The position numbers and the translations under genes were made by a program. A DNA stretch of 53,315 nucleotides, taken from NCBI RefSeq assembly GCF_012070565.1, contig NZ_JAAQRO010000028.1:1-53315 (forward strand), read 5' to 3'. Every line of letters begins with the position of its first letter. The stretch's first letter is position 1. Below the pieces are notes generated by a model. That model saw only the letters and a list, made by a program, of their open reading frames with translations, searched no databases and was not told the origin of the DNA. Source of the stretch: Anaerosporobacter faecicola. GTDB taxonomy: Bacteria > Bacillota > Clostridia > Lachnospirales > Lachnospiraceae. Below are positions 28,358 through 36,398 of this stretch, one piece after another.

Positions 28358-28514
28358 CAGGAAGTAGGCGCTGGTTGTATATTGGCGCAATAAGTAAGGA
28401 ATCGGACCAAGTTTCTACGATAAATACATAAAAAAGACTAAGAAAAGGAGGAAGAGATTCTACAGGTTATATTCAATGTGGGGATATACCGTATAGAAAT
28501 CTCGCTATGAATAA

Positions 28515-29714
28515 ATGGGAAAAGCACTTATTATTGGAGCTGGCGGAGTTGCCAGTGTAGTTGTTCATAAATGTTGTCAAAACAGTGAAGTATTTGAGGA
28601 AATCTGCATTGCCAGCAGAACCAAATCCAAATGTGATGCATTAAAAGAAAAGTTAGATGGTGGAAAAACAAAGATTACCACTGCGCAAGTGGACGCAGAC
28701 AGCGTAGAAGAGCTTGTAGCCTTAATCAAAGAAGTACAACCAGACCTTGTAATCAATGTGGCACTTCCTTATCAAGATCTTACAATCATGGATGCTTGTC
28801 TGGAAACAAAAGTTGATTACATGGACACAGCAAATTATGAACCACTAGATACCGCTAAGTTTGAATACAAATGGCAATGGGATTATAGAGAACGTTTTGA
28901 GAAAGCAGGAATAACTGCATTACTTGGCTGTGGATTTGACCCAGGTGTAACGGGTGTATTCTCAGCATATGCCATGAAACATTATTTTGATGAAATCCAT
29001 GAAATTGATATTCTAGATTGTAATGGTGGAGATCATGGGTATCCATTTGCCACAAACTTTAATCCAGAGATTAACATTCGTGAGGTGTCTGCCAAGGGAA
29101 GCTATTGGGAGAATGGCGAATGGGTTGAAACAGAACCAATGGAGATTAAGAGAGTATACAATTTTGATCAAGTGGGTGAAAAGGACATGTATCTTCTTCA
29201 CCATGAAGAACTAGAATCATTGGGGCTGAATATTAAGGGAATTAAAAGAATCCGTTTCTTTATGACATTTGGACAAAGTTATTTGACCCATCTGAAATGT
29301 TTAGAGAATGTAGGCATGACTTCGATTGAACCAATTGAGTTCGAAGGAAAGAAGATTGTTCCTTTACAGTTCTTAAAAGCAGTTTTACCAGACCCAGCGT
29401 CCTTAGGACCTAGAACGGTTGGTAAGACAAACATCGGTTGTATCTTCAAGGGCGTGAAAGATGGAAAAGAAAAGACATACTATGTGTACAATGTATGCGA
29501 CCATCAAGAATGTTACAAAGAAGTAGGCTCTCAGGCAATTTCTTATACAACTGGAGTTCCTGCAATGATCGGTGCGTCTATGGTAATGACAGGTAAATGG
29601 AAAAAACCTGGTGTATACAATGTGGAAGAATTTGATCCAGATCCATTCATGGAGGCGCTTAACAAGTTCGGACTACCATGGATTGAAGATTTTAATCCAA
29701 CATTAGTGGATTAG
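28515..29714 (+). CDS. Carboxy(nor)spermidine dehydrogenase, saccharopine-dehydrogenase family
   Basis: This 399-residue NAD(P)H-dependent enzyme starts with a Rossmann motif (ALIIGAGGVASVVVHKC) and has the LYS9-type core DYMDTANYEP and LLGCGFDPGVTGVFSAYA. In the alternative polyamine route it condenses aspartate semialdehyde with a diamine (putrescine or diaminopropane) or possibly agmatine. The ATG at 28515 directly follows an in-frame stop at 28512, so it is the first possible start, yet it has no good ribosome binding site; the nearest strong AAGGAGG is at 28444-28450. The adjacent decarboxylase supports the assignment. Confidence 0.9.
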   Translation: MGKALIIGAGGVASVVVHKCCQNSEVFEEICIASRTKSKCDALKEKLDGGKTKITTAQVDADSVEELVALIKEVQPDLVINVALPYQDLTIMDACLETKVDYMDTANYEPLDTAKFEYKWQWDYRERFEKAGITALLGCGFDPGVTGVFSAYAMKHYFDEIHEIDILDCNGGDHGYPFATNFNPEINIREVSAKGSYWENGEWVETEPMEIKRVYNFDQVGEKDMYLLHHEELESLGLNIKGIKRIRFFMTFGQSYLTHLKCLENVGMTSIEPIEFEGKKIVPLQFLKAVLPDPASLGPRTVGKTNIGCIFKGVKDGKEKTYYVYNVCDHQECYKEVGSQAISYTTGVPAMIGASMVMTGKWKKPGVYNVEEFDPDPFMEALNKFGLPWIEDFNPTLVD

Positions 29715-29730
29715 GAAAAGGATCATTGTT

Positions 29731-30930
29731 ATGGATAATGTACAAGATACAATATCATACGAAGGGGTGCAGATCCCAGTAGAACAATTACGGGAAATTC
29801 CCACACCTTCCTATGTTGTGATAGAAGAACTATTAGAACGGAATGCGAAGATCTTAAGCGGCGTTATGGAGAGAACCGGTTGTAAGATTTTGCTGGCACA
29901 AAAAGCATTTTCTATGTTTGCCACCTATCCCTTGTTGGCGCAGTATCTAAGTGGTACTGCAGCAAGTGGTTTGTTCGAGGCGAAACTTGGAAGAGAAGAG
30001 TTTGGAAAAGAAGTACACATCTATTCTCCTGCGTACCGTGAGGAAGAAATGGATGAAATTCTTCAGACCAGTGACCACATTGTGTTTAACTCATTCGAAC
30101 AGTGGATAACGTATAAGAAAAAGGTGCAGGCTGTGGATAGAAAGGTCTCTTGTGGACTTCGGATTAATCCAGAGTATTCGGAAGTGGAAGTGGACTTATA
30201 TAATCCATGCTTTCCAAACTCTCGTTTTGGTGTGACATTGCAGCGGTTAGAAGAAGAACTTCAGAAAGATCCAAAGGCTTTAGAAGGGTTAGAAGGGTTT
30301 CATTTTCATGTCATGTGTGAACAGGGCGCTGGGGTATTAGAACGGGTACTGAACCGGGTAGAATCTCTCTTTGGAGTGTATCTGAAACAAATGAAATGGG
30401 TTAACTTTGGCGGGGGACATCATATAACAAAACCGGATTATGATCTTCCATTACTTGAGAAGTTAATTGTTCATGTGAGGGACACCTATGATGTTCAAGT
30501 TTATATGGAACCGGGTGAAGCAATTGGTGTGGATACAGGGATACTGGTAACCAAGGTATTAGATGTGATGAAGAATGGAATGGAGATTGCACTACTCGAT
30601 ACTTCCGCCGCTTGTCACATGCCGGATGTACTGGAGATGCCATACCGACCTGCTGTAATTGGTGCTAAGGTCGCAGGAGAACTTCCTTACACGTATCGTC
30701 TATCCAGTGCGACTTGTTTGTCTGGAGATGTAATAGGCGATTACTCTTTTGATAAACCATTACAAAAAGGGGAGTTGTTGTTCTTTGAAGATATGTCCCA
30801 TTATACAATGGTGAAGAACAATACGTTCAATGGAATTAATTTGCCAACGATCATACTGTATACGAAAGAACAGAAGATGAAAGTAATTCGTTCTTTTGGA
30901 TATACAGATTTTAAGAATCGATTATCCTGA
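29731..30930 (+). CDS. nspC: Carboxy(nor)spermidine decarboxylase
   Basis: This 399-residue PLP enzyme has the alanine-racemase-like barrel of the NspC group. PLP-binding K58 lies in LLAQKAFSMF, with SRFGVTLQRLEEEL, GFHFHVMCEQG and WVNFGGGHH along the barrel and SSATCLSGDVIGDYSF near the C-terminus. It removes the carboxyl group from the dehydrogenase product to give spermidine, norspermidine or a related compound. It follows the dehydrogenase after 16 bases, and a bidirectional terminator lies 100 bases downstream. Confidence 0.92.
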   Translation: MDNVQDTISYEGVQIPVEQLREIPTPSYVVIEELLERNAKILSGVMERTGCKILLAQKAFSMFATYPLLAQYLSGTAASGLFEAKLGREEFGKEVHIYSPAYREEEMDEILQTSDHIVFNSFEQWITYKKKVQAVDRKVSCGLRINPEYSEVEVDLYNPCFPNSRFGVTLQRLEEELQKDPKALEGLEGFHFHVMCEQGAGVLERVLNRVESLFGVYLKQMKWVNFGGGHHITKPDYDLPLLEKLIVHVRDTYDVQVYMEPGEAIGVDTGILVTKVLDVMKNGMEIALLDTSAACHMPDVLEMPYRPAVIGAKVAGELPYTYRLSSATCLSGDVIGDYSFDKPLQKGELLFFEDMSHYTMVKNNTFNGINLPTIILYTKEQKMKVIRSFGYTDFKNRLS

Positions 30931-31037
30931 GTTTTCTCTGGTAAATTACCTTAAAATGCAGGTAAATTTTATGTTCATACATTTTAGAATAATAGAATAA
31001 TTTGAACATCAAGTAGAAGCAACAGAAAGAGCATAAG

Positions 31038-31070
31038 AAAAAAGACAATCAACGAAAGATTGTCTTTTTT
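31038..31070. terminator. Bidirectional terminator after nspC
   Basis: A perfect 13-bp stem (31038-31050 with 31058-31070) has an A run on one side and a T run on the other, closing the polyamine cluster and the opposite small gene. Confidence 0.85.
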
Positions 31071-31086
31071 CTTTGTTTAAAGCGGA

Positions 31087-31110
31087 GAACAAAGTACACT
31101 TTGTTCTTTT
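31087..31110 (+). terminator. Second hairpin with T run
   Basis: GAACAAAG (31087-31094) and CTTTGTTC (31099-31106) form an 8-bp stem with a TACA loop and TTTT after it. Confidence 0.6.
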
Positions 31111-31137
31111 CATGTATAAATATTGTGTCTATAAACA

Positions 31138-31425
31138 TTAAACTTTACGATAACGGGTAGAGAATTTGTCTTCCCCGCAAACAATACGGTCTCCGGCTTC
31201 TTCCGTAATAACGTAGTCACCCTGCTTAATAAAGGAACGTCCACGTCTGGTATCAATGTAAGGGCAAACAACCGTACCATCATTACGTGTAACTTGAATT
31301 AAACGGTCCGTTTTAATCCAACCATTTACAACGATTTTACTCCATAACTCAAACCCATCTTCAATACCTGAATTCAGTGTATATTGTACAGCATCTACAG
31401 GTAAACCAGTTCTTACGTATTTCAT
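31138..31425 (-). CDS. Small protein with phage-type C-terminal domain
   Basis: This 95-residue protein has no membrane segment. Its C-terminal half (FIKQGDYVITEEAGDRIVCGEDKFSTRYR) resembles a small domain common in phage-encoded proteins, in which a GDYII-like strand is followed by a C/P-D-x-F-x-x-x-Y pattern. A good GAGAGGA precedes the ATG. It sits alone between terminators and spoIIID and reads the opposite way. It could be a domesticated phage gene; function unknown. Confidence 0.72.
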   Translation of the reverse strand: MKYVRTGLPVDAVQYTLNSGIEDGFELWSKIVVNGWIKTDRLIQVTRNDGTVVCPYIDTRRGRSFIKQGDYVITEEAGDRIVCGEDKFSTRYRKV

Positions 31426-31570
31426 AAAATCACGTCCTCTCTGCTATTCTTTATTCTATTATACATGATATTTTATAGTAAAACAATCCGATTAAGAAAA
31501 AGAAAGTGTTAAGTTTTCTCCTTGAAACAAAGCATATATTTACTAAGATTGAGGTCTTCTAGGTAAATTC

Positions 31571-31600
31571 TTAATATAAGAATCGCGTTGCATAAAATAC
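31571..31600 (+). promoter_or_regulatory. Candidate sigma-E promoter for spoIIID
   Basis: AATATA near 31573-31578 and CATAAAAT at 31591-31598 resemble the sigma-E -35 and -10 elements, although the spacer is short by about two bases. spoIIID is a sigma-E gene in Bacillus. Confidence 0.3.
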
Positions 31601-31648
31601 CACGGCAAAGCATAGATTGTAAAAACAAGGTTACTAGGGGGACTCCTC

Positions 31649-31909
31649 TTGAAAGGTTACATAGAAGAGCGAGCAATCGATATTGCAAATTATATTATCG
31701 ATTATAATGCAACGGTAAGGCAAACAGCTAAGAAGTTTGGAATATCAAAATCAACCGTACATAAGGACGTAACGGAGCGACTTCCGTATATTAATCATTC
31801 TCTGGCAGAACGTGCACGTGTTGTTCTTGATCTTAACAAGTCGGAAAGACATATTCGTGGCGGTTTAGCGACAAGAGAAAAGTATTTACATAGGGTAGGC
31901 GAAAGATAA
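31649..31909 (+). CDS. spoIIID: Sporulation transcription factor SpoIIID
   Basis: This 86-residue DNA-binding protein acts in the mother cell during sporulation. It matches Bacillus SpoIIID in VRQTAKKFGISKSTVHKDVTERLP (helix-turn-helix) and the basic tail RHIRGGLATREKY. The start is TTG at 31649 with AGGGGG at 31636-31641. It shows that the organism can form endospores. A strong 17-bp terminator follows. Confidence 0.96.
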   Translation: MKGYIEERAIDIANYIIDYNATVRQTAKKFGISKSTVHKDVTERLPYINHSLAERARVVLDLNKSERHIRGGLATREKYLHRVGER

Positions 31910-31915
31910 TGGATA

Positions 31916-31958
31916 GGGGCTGTTGTGCTAAGAATTCTTAGTATGATGGCTCTTTTTT
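31916..31958 (+). terminator. Terminator after spoIIID
   Basis: Positions 31916-31932 and 31937-31953 pair over 17 positions if G-U pairs are allowed, with an AATT loop and a six-T run. Confidence 0.8.
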
Positions 31959-31973
31959 ATTCCTTTGTTCTAC

Positions 31974-32002
31974 TTGACAACAGCAAAAAAAAATTATATG
32001 GT
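31974..32002 (+). promoter_or_regulatory. Promoter of the TetR gene
   Basis: TTGACA (31974-31979), a 17-base spacer and TATGGT (31997-32002), 43 bases before the start codon. Confidence 0.55.
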
Positions 32003-32044
32003 AACTATTGTGAATAAATGGTATTGAAAAAGAGAGGAAATAAT

Positions 32045-32668
32045 ATGCGAGTTTTTGATGAGGTGGATCGACAAATTATAGAGGTGACAAGAACGTTGTT
32101 TTTAGAGCAAGGAATGCGAAAAACGGAGATGAAGGATATTGCAAAACATGTGGGGATTGGAAGAAGTACGCTGTATCGTCGTTTTGTGAATAAGGAAGCT
32201 ATTTCATTCTATATTGCGATGCAGATTTTAGGGGAGATTCAAGAAGAACCCAAAGAAATGAAAACAGCGGTAAAGAAGAGTGGCTATGAGAAATTAAGCC
32301 AGTATCTAAATTACATGGTTGATACAATGATTGAAAATCCAGAGAAGATTCGATTTTTAGATGAGTTCGATCAAATATTTACAGATGTGTATCCAGATAG
32401 TGAAGAAGCTAGAGATTATGTTGCCTTTAACAATCAATATAGAAACCCTGCTAATAAGTACTACAGAGAAGGCCTTGCGGATGGAAGTATTCGAAGAAGT
32501 ACTTGTGTGGATAATGAATTGGGAGTTATTATATCACTATTATTAGGTCTTGCGCAAAGAGTTATCCCTAGAGAACAACACTATATCCAAGAACATCATC
32601 AAGGAAGCAGAAAGTATTTTGACGATGCCCTTGTATATTTGCTATCGCCAATTAAGAATATGAATTGA
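32045..32668 (+). CDS. TetR-family transcriptional regulator
   Basis: This 207-residue regulator has the TetR N-terminal helix-turn-helix (MKDIAKHVGIGRSTLYRRFVNKEAI) and a helical ligand-binding C-terminus with no recognised specificity. ATG 32045 has GAGAGGA upstream and is preferred to ATG 32018. No transporter or enzyme is adjacent to suggest a target; rnfC lies about 690 bases downstream. Confidence 0.9.
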   Translation: MRVFDEVDRQIIEVTRTLFLEQGMRKTEMKDIAKHVGIGRSTLYRRFVNKEAISFYIAMQILGEIQEEPKEMKTAVKKSGYEKLSQYLNYMVDTMIENPEKIRFLDEFDQIFTDVYPDSEEARDYVAFNNQYRNPANKYYREGLADGSIRRSTCVDNELGVIISLLLGLAQRVIPREQHYIQEHHQGSRKYFDDALVYLLSPIKNMN

Positions 32669-32693
32669 CTTATTACGACACAAGTGTTAGAAT
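32665..32693 (+). promoter_or_regulatory. Promoter-like sequence at the end of the TetR gene
   Basis: TTGACT (32665-32670), a 17-base spacer and TAGAAT (32688-32693). It points into the 690-base gap that has no open reading frame with a usable ribosome binding site. Confidence 0.45.
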
Positions 32694-32712
32694 AACCTTA
32701 TGATGATAAAGT

Positions 32713-32734
32713 AGCTCTGTTAAAGAGCTTTTTT
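32713..32734 (+). terminator. Short terminator
   Basis: AGCTCT, loop GTTAA, AGAGCT and six T including the last stem base. Confidence 0.6.
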
Positions 32735-32739
32735 GATGG

Positions 32740-32984
32740 TAATGGTGGGACACGTGTTCCAGATAGAAAAGGAGGTATGCAATTTCTTTATAGCAAACGG
32801 AATAAAGATGCCTTTTAGCCGGACATCATAAAATTTTTACTGTTCAAATTAGTTCGTGAAACAATATACAATTCGGTGCAATCGCCACATTGCACATTTG
32901 CTAGAACTTTAGCATTTACTTAGCATAATAACAATCCCTGCTGTATGGAGATCGAAAAACCATGCGCAGGGATTGTTTTTTTGC
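32740..32984 (+). ncRNA. Candidate structured non-coding RNA
   Basis: The stretch has no convincing gene but contains a 7-bp hairpin with a 6-base loop (32877-32896) and ends in a very strong terminator. A 13-codon frame (MQFLYSKRNKDAF) at about 32776 has AGGAGG only one base before its ATG and is unlikely to be translated. This is an inference, not a known RNA family. Confidence 0.3.
32930..32983 (+). terminator. Strong terminator in the tetR-rnfC gap
   Basis: AACAATCCCTGC (32930-32941) and GCAGGGATTGTT (32966-32977) form a 12-bp stem with an inner ATGG/CCAT stem and a T run. It ends a transcript that is not tetR, since tetR already has the nearer terminator. Confidence 0.85.
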
Positions 32985-33165
32985 ATTATATGAACACTTT
33001 GAATAGAGAATGAATAATTATCCAGTTGTATAATAGGAAATTATCGTATGTATTCAATACTCTCATAATTCGACTCATTTGACACCTAAAATACTATCTA
33101 AGAAAGTGGAAAAATGTAAAAATCGGCTGAAAAAGTATAAAAGTTTGCTAAATAAATATCATTTC

Positions 33166-33194
33166 TTGAATATACAAGAAATCTTTAATATAAT
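33166..33194 (+). promoter_or_regulatory. Promoter of the rnf operon
   Basis: TTGAAT (33166-33171), a 17-base spacer and a consensus TATAAT (33189-33194), giving a leader of about 160 bases before rnfC. Confidence 0.65.
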
Positions 33195-33359
33195 AGACAT
33201 GGCTATACAAAATAGAAGAAAGAAGAAATGAAATCACTTGAAACTACATAAATTAGATTAGGTAGAATCTGTATATGTGGCATTACTATACGATGAACTG
33301 TATTTTTATAAAATGGGAAAAGTGATTTGATTGATTATGAGAGAAAAGAGGGAAAGAGA

Positions 33360-34679
33360 ATGGGATTGGCAACATTTAGAGGTGGAATTCATCCTTATGA
33401 AGGTAAGGAGTTATCCCAAGATAAGCCAGTTAGGATTGTTCTGCCAAAAGGCGACCTGGTATATCCGATGTCACAGCATATCGGCGCTCCTGCAAAACCA
33501 ATTGTTCAAGTTGGAGATTATGTGCTTGCTGGTCAATTAATTGGAGAAGCGCAAGGTTTTATATCCGCCAATATTGTTTCGTCTGTGTCGGGAACGGTGA
33601 AAGCAATTGAGAAGAGATTGGTGGTCTCTGGTAATAAGGATACAGTGATTGTGATTGAAAATGATGGAAAATATGAATCACTTCCAACTGTTGGGAATAA
33701 AAGAGACTATACGCAACTATCAAAAGCGGAGATTCGCCAAATTGTGAAAGAGGCTGGAATTGTTGGTATGGGAGGAGCGGGTTTCCCTACGCATGTGAAA
33801 ATCACTCCAAAAGATGACACAAAGATTGATTATGTTATCGTAAATGGTGCAGAATGTGAACCATATCTTACCTCTGATTATCGAATGATGATAGAAGAAT
33901 CCGAGAAGATTGTAACTGGATTAAAGGTGGTACTTTCCTTGTTTGAACATGCAAAAGGTATTATTGCAATTGAAGATAATAAACCGGTTGCAATTAAGAA
34001 GTTACAAGGATTAGTTGAAAAAGAAGAAAGAATTGAAGTAAAGGTTCTGAAAACAAAGTATCCACAGGGGGCAGAACGACAGATGATCTATGCAACTACA
34101 GGAAGAAAGATCAATTCAACGATGTTACCTTCCGATGCAGGCTGTGTAGTGAATAATGTTGATACCATTATCTCGATCTATATGGCAGTCTGTGAATCGA
34201 CTCCATTAATGCGAAGAATCGTAACAGTTACAGGTGATGCGATTAAGGATCCATGTAACTTTCATGTAAAAACAGGAATGAATTATCGGGAACTAATTGA
34301 GGAAGCAGGAGGATTCGTTACAAAACCTGAGAAGATCGTATCAGGTGGACCAATGATGGGAATAGCATTGTATTCACTTGATATACCAGTAACAAAGACA
34401 TCCTCTGCACTCTTATGTCTTACATCAGATGAGGTTGCTAAACAGGAACCAACAGCATGTATTCGTTGTGGACGTTGTGTAGCTGCCTGTCCAAGTAAAT
34501 TGATTCCACAAAAGATGTTAGAGTATGCACAGAGTTCGGATGAGGAAGGCTTTGTAAAGATCCATGGAATGGAATGTTATGAGTGTGGAAGCTGTACCTA
34601 TGTCTGTCCGGCAAAGCGTCGTTTAACGCAAGCATTTAAGCAAACAAGAAGAAGTGTTATGGATAAGAGAAAGAAATAA
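33360..34679 (+). CDS. rnfC: Rnf complex subunit C (NADH-binding, Fe-S)
   Basis: This 439-residue membrane-associated subunit oxidises or reduces NAD with FMN and passes electrons through two 4Fe-4S clusters. Visible are the FRGGIHPYEGKE start, the NADH/FMN-binding GIVGMGGAGFPTHVK, NGAECEPYLTSDYR, and two CxxCxxCxxxCP sets (CIRCGRCVAACP and CYECGSCTYVCP). ATG 33360 gives the usual length. It opens the six-gene rnfCDGEAB operon that couples ferredoxin oxidation to ion pumping. Confidence 0.97.
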   Translation: MGLATFRGGIHPYEGKELSQDKPVRIVLPKGDLVYPMSQHIGAPAKPIVQVGDYVLAGQLIGEAQGFISANIVSSVSGTVKAIEKRLVVSGNKDTVIVIENDGKYESLPTVGNKRDYTQLSKAEIRQIVKEAGIVGMGGAGFPTHVKITPKDDTKIDYVIVNGAECEPYLTSDYRMMIEESEKIVTGLKVVLSLFEHAKGIIAIEDNKPVAIKKLQGLVEKEERIEVKVLKTKYPQGAERQMIYATTGRKINSTMLPSDAGCVVNNVDTIISIYMAVCESTPLMRRIVTVTGDAIKDPCNFHVKTGMNYRELIEEAGGFVTKPEKIVSGGPMMGIALYSLDIPVTKTSSALLCLTSDEVAKQEPTACIRCGRCVAACPSKLIPQKMLEYAQSSDEEGFVKIHGMECYECGSCTYVCPAKRRLTQAFKQTRRSVMDKRKK

Positions 34680-34814
34680 GGAAGAAATGACAATGAAAAG
34701 TAAGGTAATTGTTTAGAACGAATCTAGAAACACGGAGTGTTTCTAGGCCTCTGAACAGTTACATGTTAATATTGAAATAATCTGGAAAGAAAAAGAATTG
34801 AGAGGTGCGAAATC

Positions 34815-35753
34815 GTGAACGATTTATTAAATGTATCAGCATCGCCACATGTGAGAAGTAAGGACACAACCCAAACCATCATGCGGGATGTTGCTCTTGC
34901 ATTAGTACCGGCAAGTATAGCTGGTGTGATTAACTTCGGATGCAAGGCGCTCGTAATTATATTAGTAACCATTGCAACATGTGTATTGACAGAGTACATA
35001 TATGAAAAAGGAATGCACAAAACCATTACAACATATGACTACAGTGCACTTGTAACAGGATTACTATTGGCATTAAATCTACCATCAAGTGTGCCATTAT
35101 GGATTCCGATTATTGGTGGAGTATTTGCAATCCTAATTGTAAAGCAATTATATGGAGGTTTGGGACAAAACTTTATGAATCCAGCTCTGGCTGCAAGATG
35201 TTTTCTATTAATCTCCTTTACAGGAAGAATGACAACATTTACTTTCGATGGTGTAAGTGGGCCAACTCCATTGGCATTACTTAAGAATGGTGAAGAAACG
35301 GCATCTGTAACAAGCATGTTTTTAGGAAATATACCTGGAACGATAGGGGAAACGTCAGCGTTGGCAATCTTGCTTGGAGCAGCGTATCTGTTGATTCGAA
35401 AAGTCATCACACTTCGTATACCCCTTACTTACATCGGTTCCTTTATGGTATTTCTTGTTTTATTCGGTGGAAATGGTTTTGACGGAACATTCTTATTGAA
35501 ACATTTGTTTGGAGGAGGCCTTTTATTGGGTGCTTTCTTCATGGCAACAGACTATGTAACAAGTCCAATAACTCCAATAGGGCAAATTATATTTGGAATT
35601 TTACTTGGAATCTTGACAGGTATCTTCCGAATCTTTGGAGGATCAGCAGAAGGTGTGTCATATGCCATCATTTTCTGTAATCTGTTAGTACCATTGATTG
35701 AAAAGATCACGGTTCCTACTCCATTTGGAAAGGAGCGTGCAAAACATGAGTAA
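34815..35753 (+). CDS. rnfD: Rnf complex subunit D
   Basis: This 312-residue membrane subunit has about nine hydrophobic segments. It carries a covalent FMN on a threonine; the flavinylation motif is seen as DGVSGPTPLALL. NPALAARCFLL and YVTSPITPIGQ are typical. The start is GTG at 34815 with GAGAGGTG upstream. It overlaps rnfG by 8 bases. Confidence 0.96.
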   Translation: MNDLLNVSASPHVRSKDTTQTIMRDVALALVPASIAGVINFGCKALVIILVTIATCVLTEYIYEKGMHKTITTYDYSALVTGLLLALNLPSSVPLWIPIIGGVFAILIVKQLYGGLGQNFMNPALAARCFLLISFTGRMTTFTFDGVSGPTPLALLKNGEETASVTSMFLGNIPGTIGETSALAILLGAAYLLIRKVITLRIPLTYIGSFMVFLVLFGGNGFDGTFLLKHLFGGGLLLGAFFMATDYVTSPITPIGQIIFGILLGILTGIFRIFGGSAEGVSYAIIFCNLLVPLIEKITVPTPFGKERAKHE

Positions 35754-36387
35754 TAAGAAAAAGAATACAATTATTAAAGATGCACTTGCCCTTTTTTGTA
35801 TAACATTAGTGGCAGGTATCCTACTTGGCTTTGTGTATGAGATTACAAAGGATCCAATCAAGAAGAAAGAGCAAGAGGCAAAGCAAAAAGCATACCAGAC
35901 GGTATTTGCAGATGCGGTAAGCTTTAAAGAGAGTGACGCTGTTAAGTCTGCTTTAGACCAATCTCAAGCATTGCTGAAAGAGAATAAGCAGAGCAATGGA
36001 GAGGATTACAGCGGAGTTACCATTGATGAAGCACTAGAAGCTTATGATCAATCCGATGCTTTAGTCGGTTATGTTATGAATGTTACAACTGCCAACGGAT
36101 ATGGTGGAAATATTACAATTTCCATGGGAATTAAAATAGATGGAACGGTAACTGGTATGGAAATCCTGTCCATTAATGAAACAGCCGGTTTGGGGATGAA
36201 AGCAACAGAGGGCAAGTTCAAAGATCAATTTAAGGATAAGAATGTAGACCAATTTGCGTATACCAAGACAAAGGCAACAAATGAAAATGAAATTGACGCA
36301 TTAAGTGGAGCAACAATAACAACAAAGGCCGTTACATCAGCAGTAAATGCAGGGGTTTGCTTTGCGAAAAACTGCTTAATAAAATAG
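35746..36387 (+). CDS. rnfG: Rnf complex subunit G
   Basis: This 213-residue subunit has one N-terminal membrane helix (about 10-30) and an extracellular FMN-binding domain with the covalent attachment motif LSGATITTKAVT. NETAGLGMKATEGKFKDQF is also typical. ATG 35746 overlaps the end of rnfD and is preferred to an upstream in-frame start inside rnfD. Confidence 0.95.
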   Translation: MSNKKKNTIIKDALALFCITLVAGILLGFVYEITKDPIKKKEQEAKQKAYQTVFADAVSFKESDAVKSALDQSQALLKENKQSNGEDYSGVTIDEALEAYDQSDALVGYVMNVTTANGYGGNITISMGIKIDGTVTGMEILSINETAGLGMKATEGKFKDQFKDKNVDQFAYTKTKATNENEIDALSGATITTKAVTSAVNAGVCFAKNCLIK

Positions 36388-36398
36388 GGGGTAGGGGA

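Noticed and set aside
32776-32817. Thirteen-codon frame after AGGAGG in the tetR-rnfC gap
   Set aside because: The ribosome binding site is one base from the ATG, too close for normal initiation.
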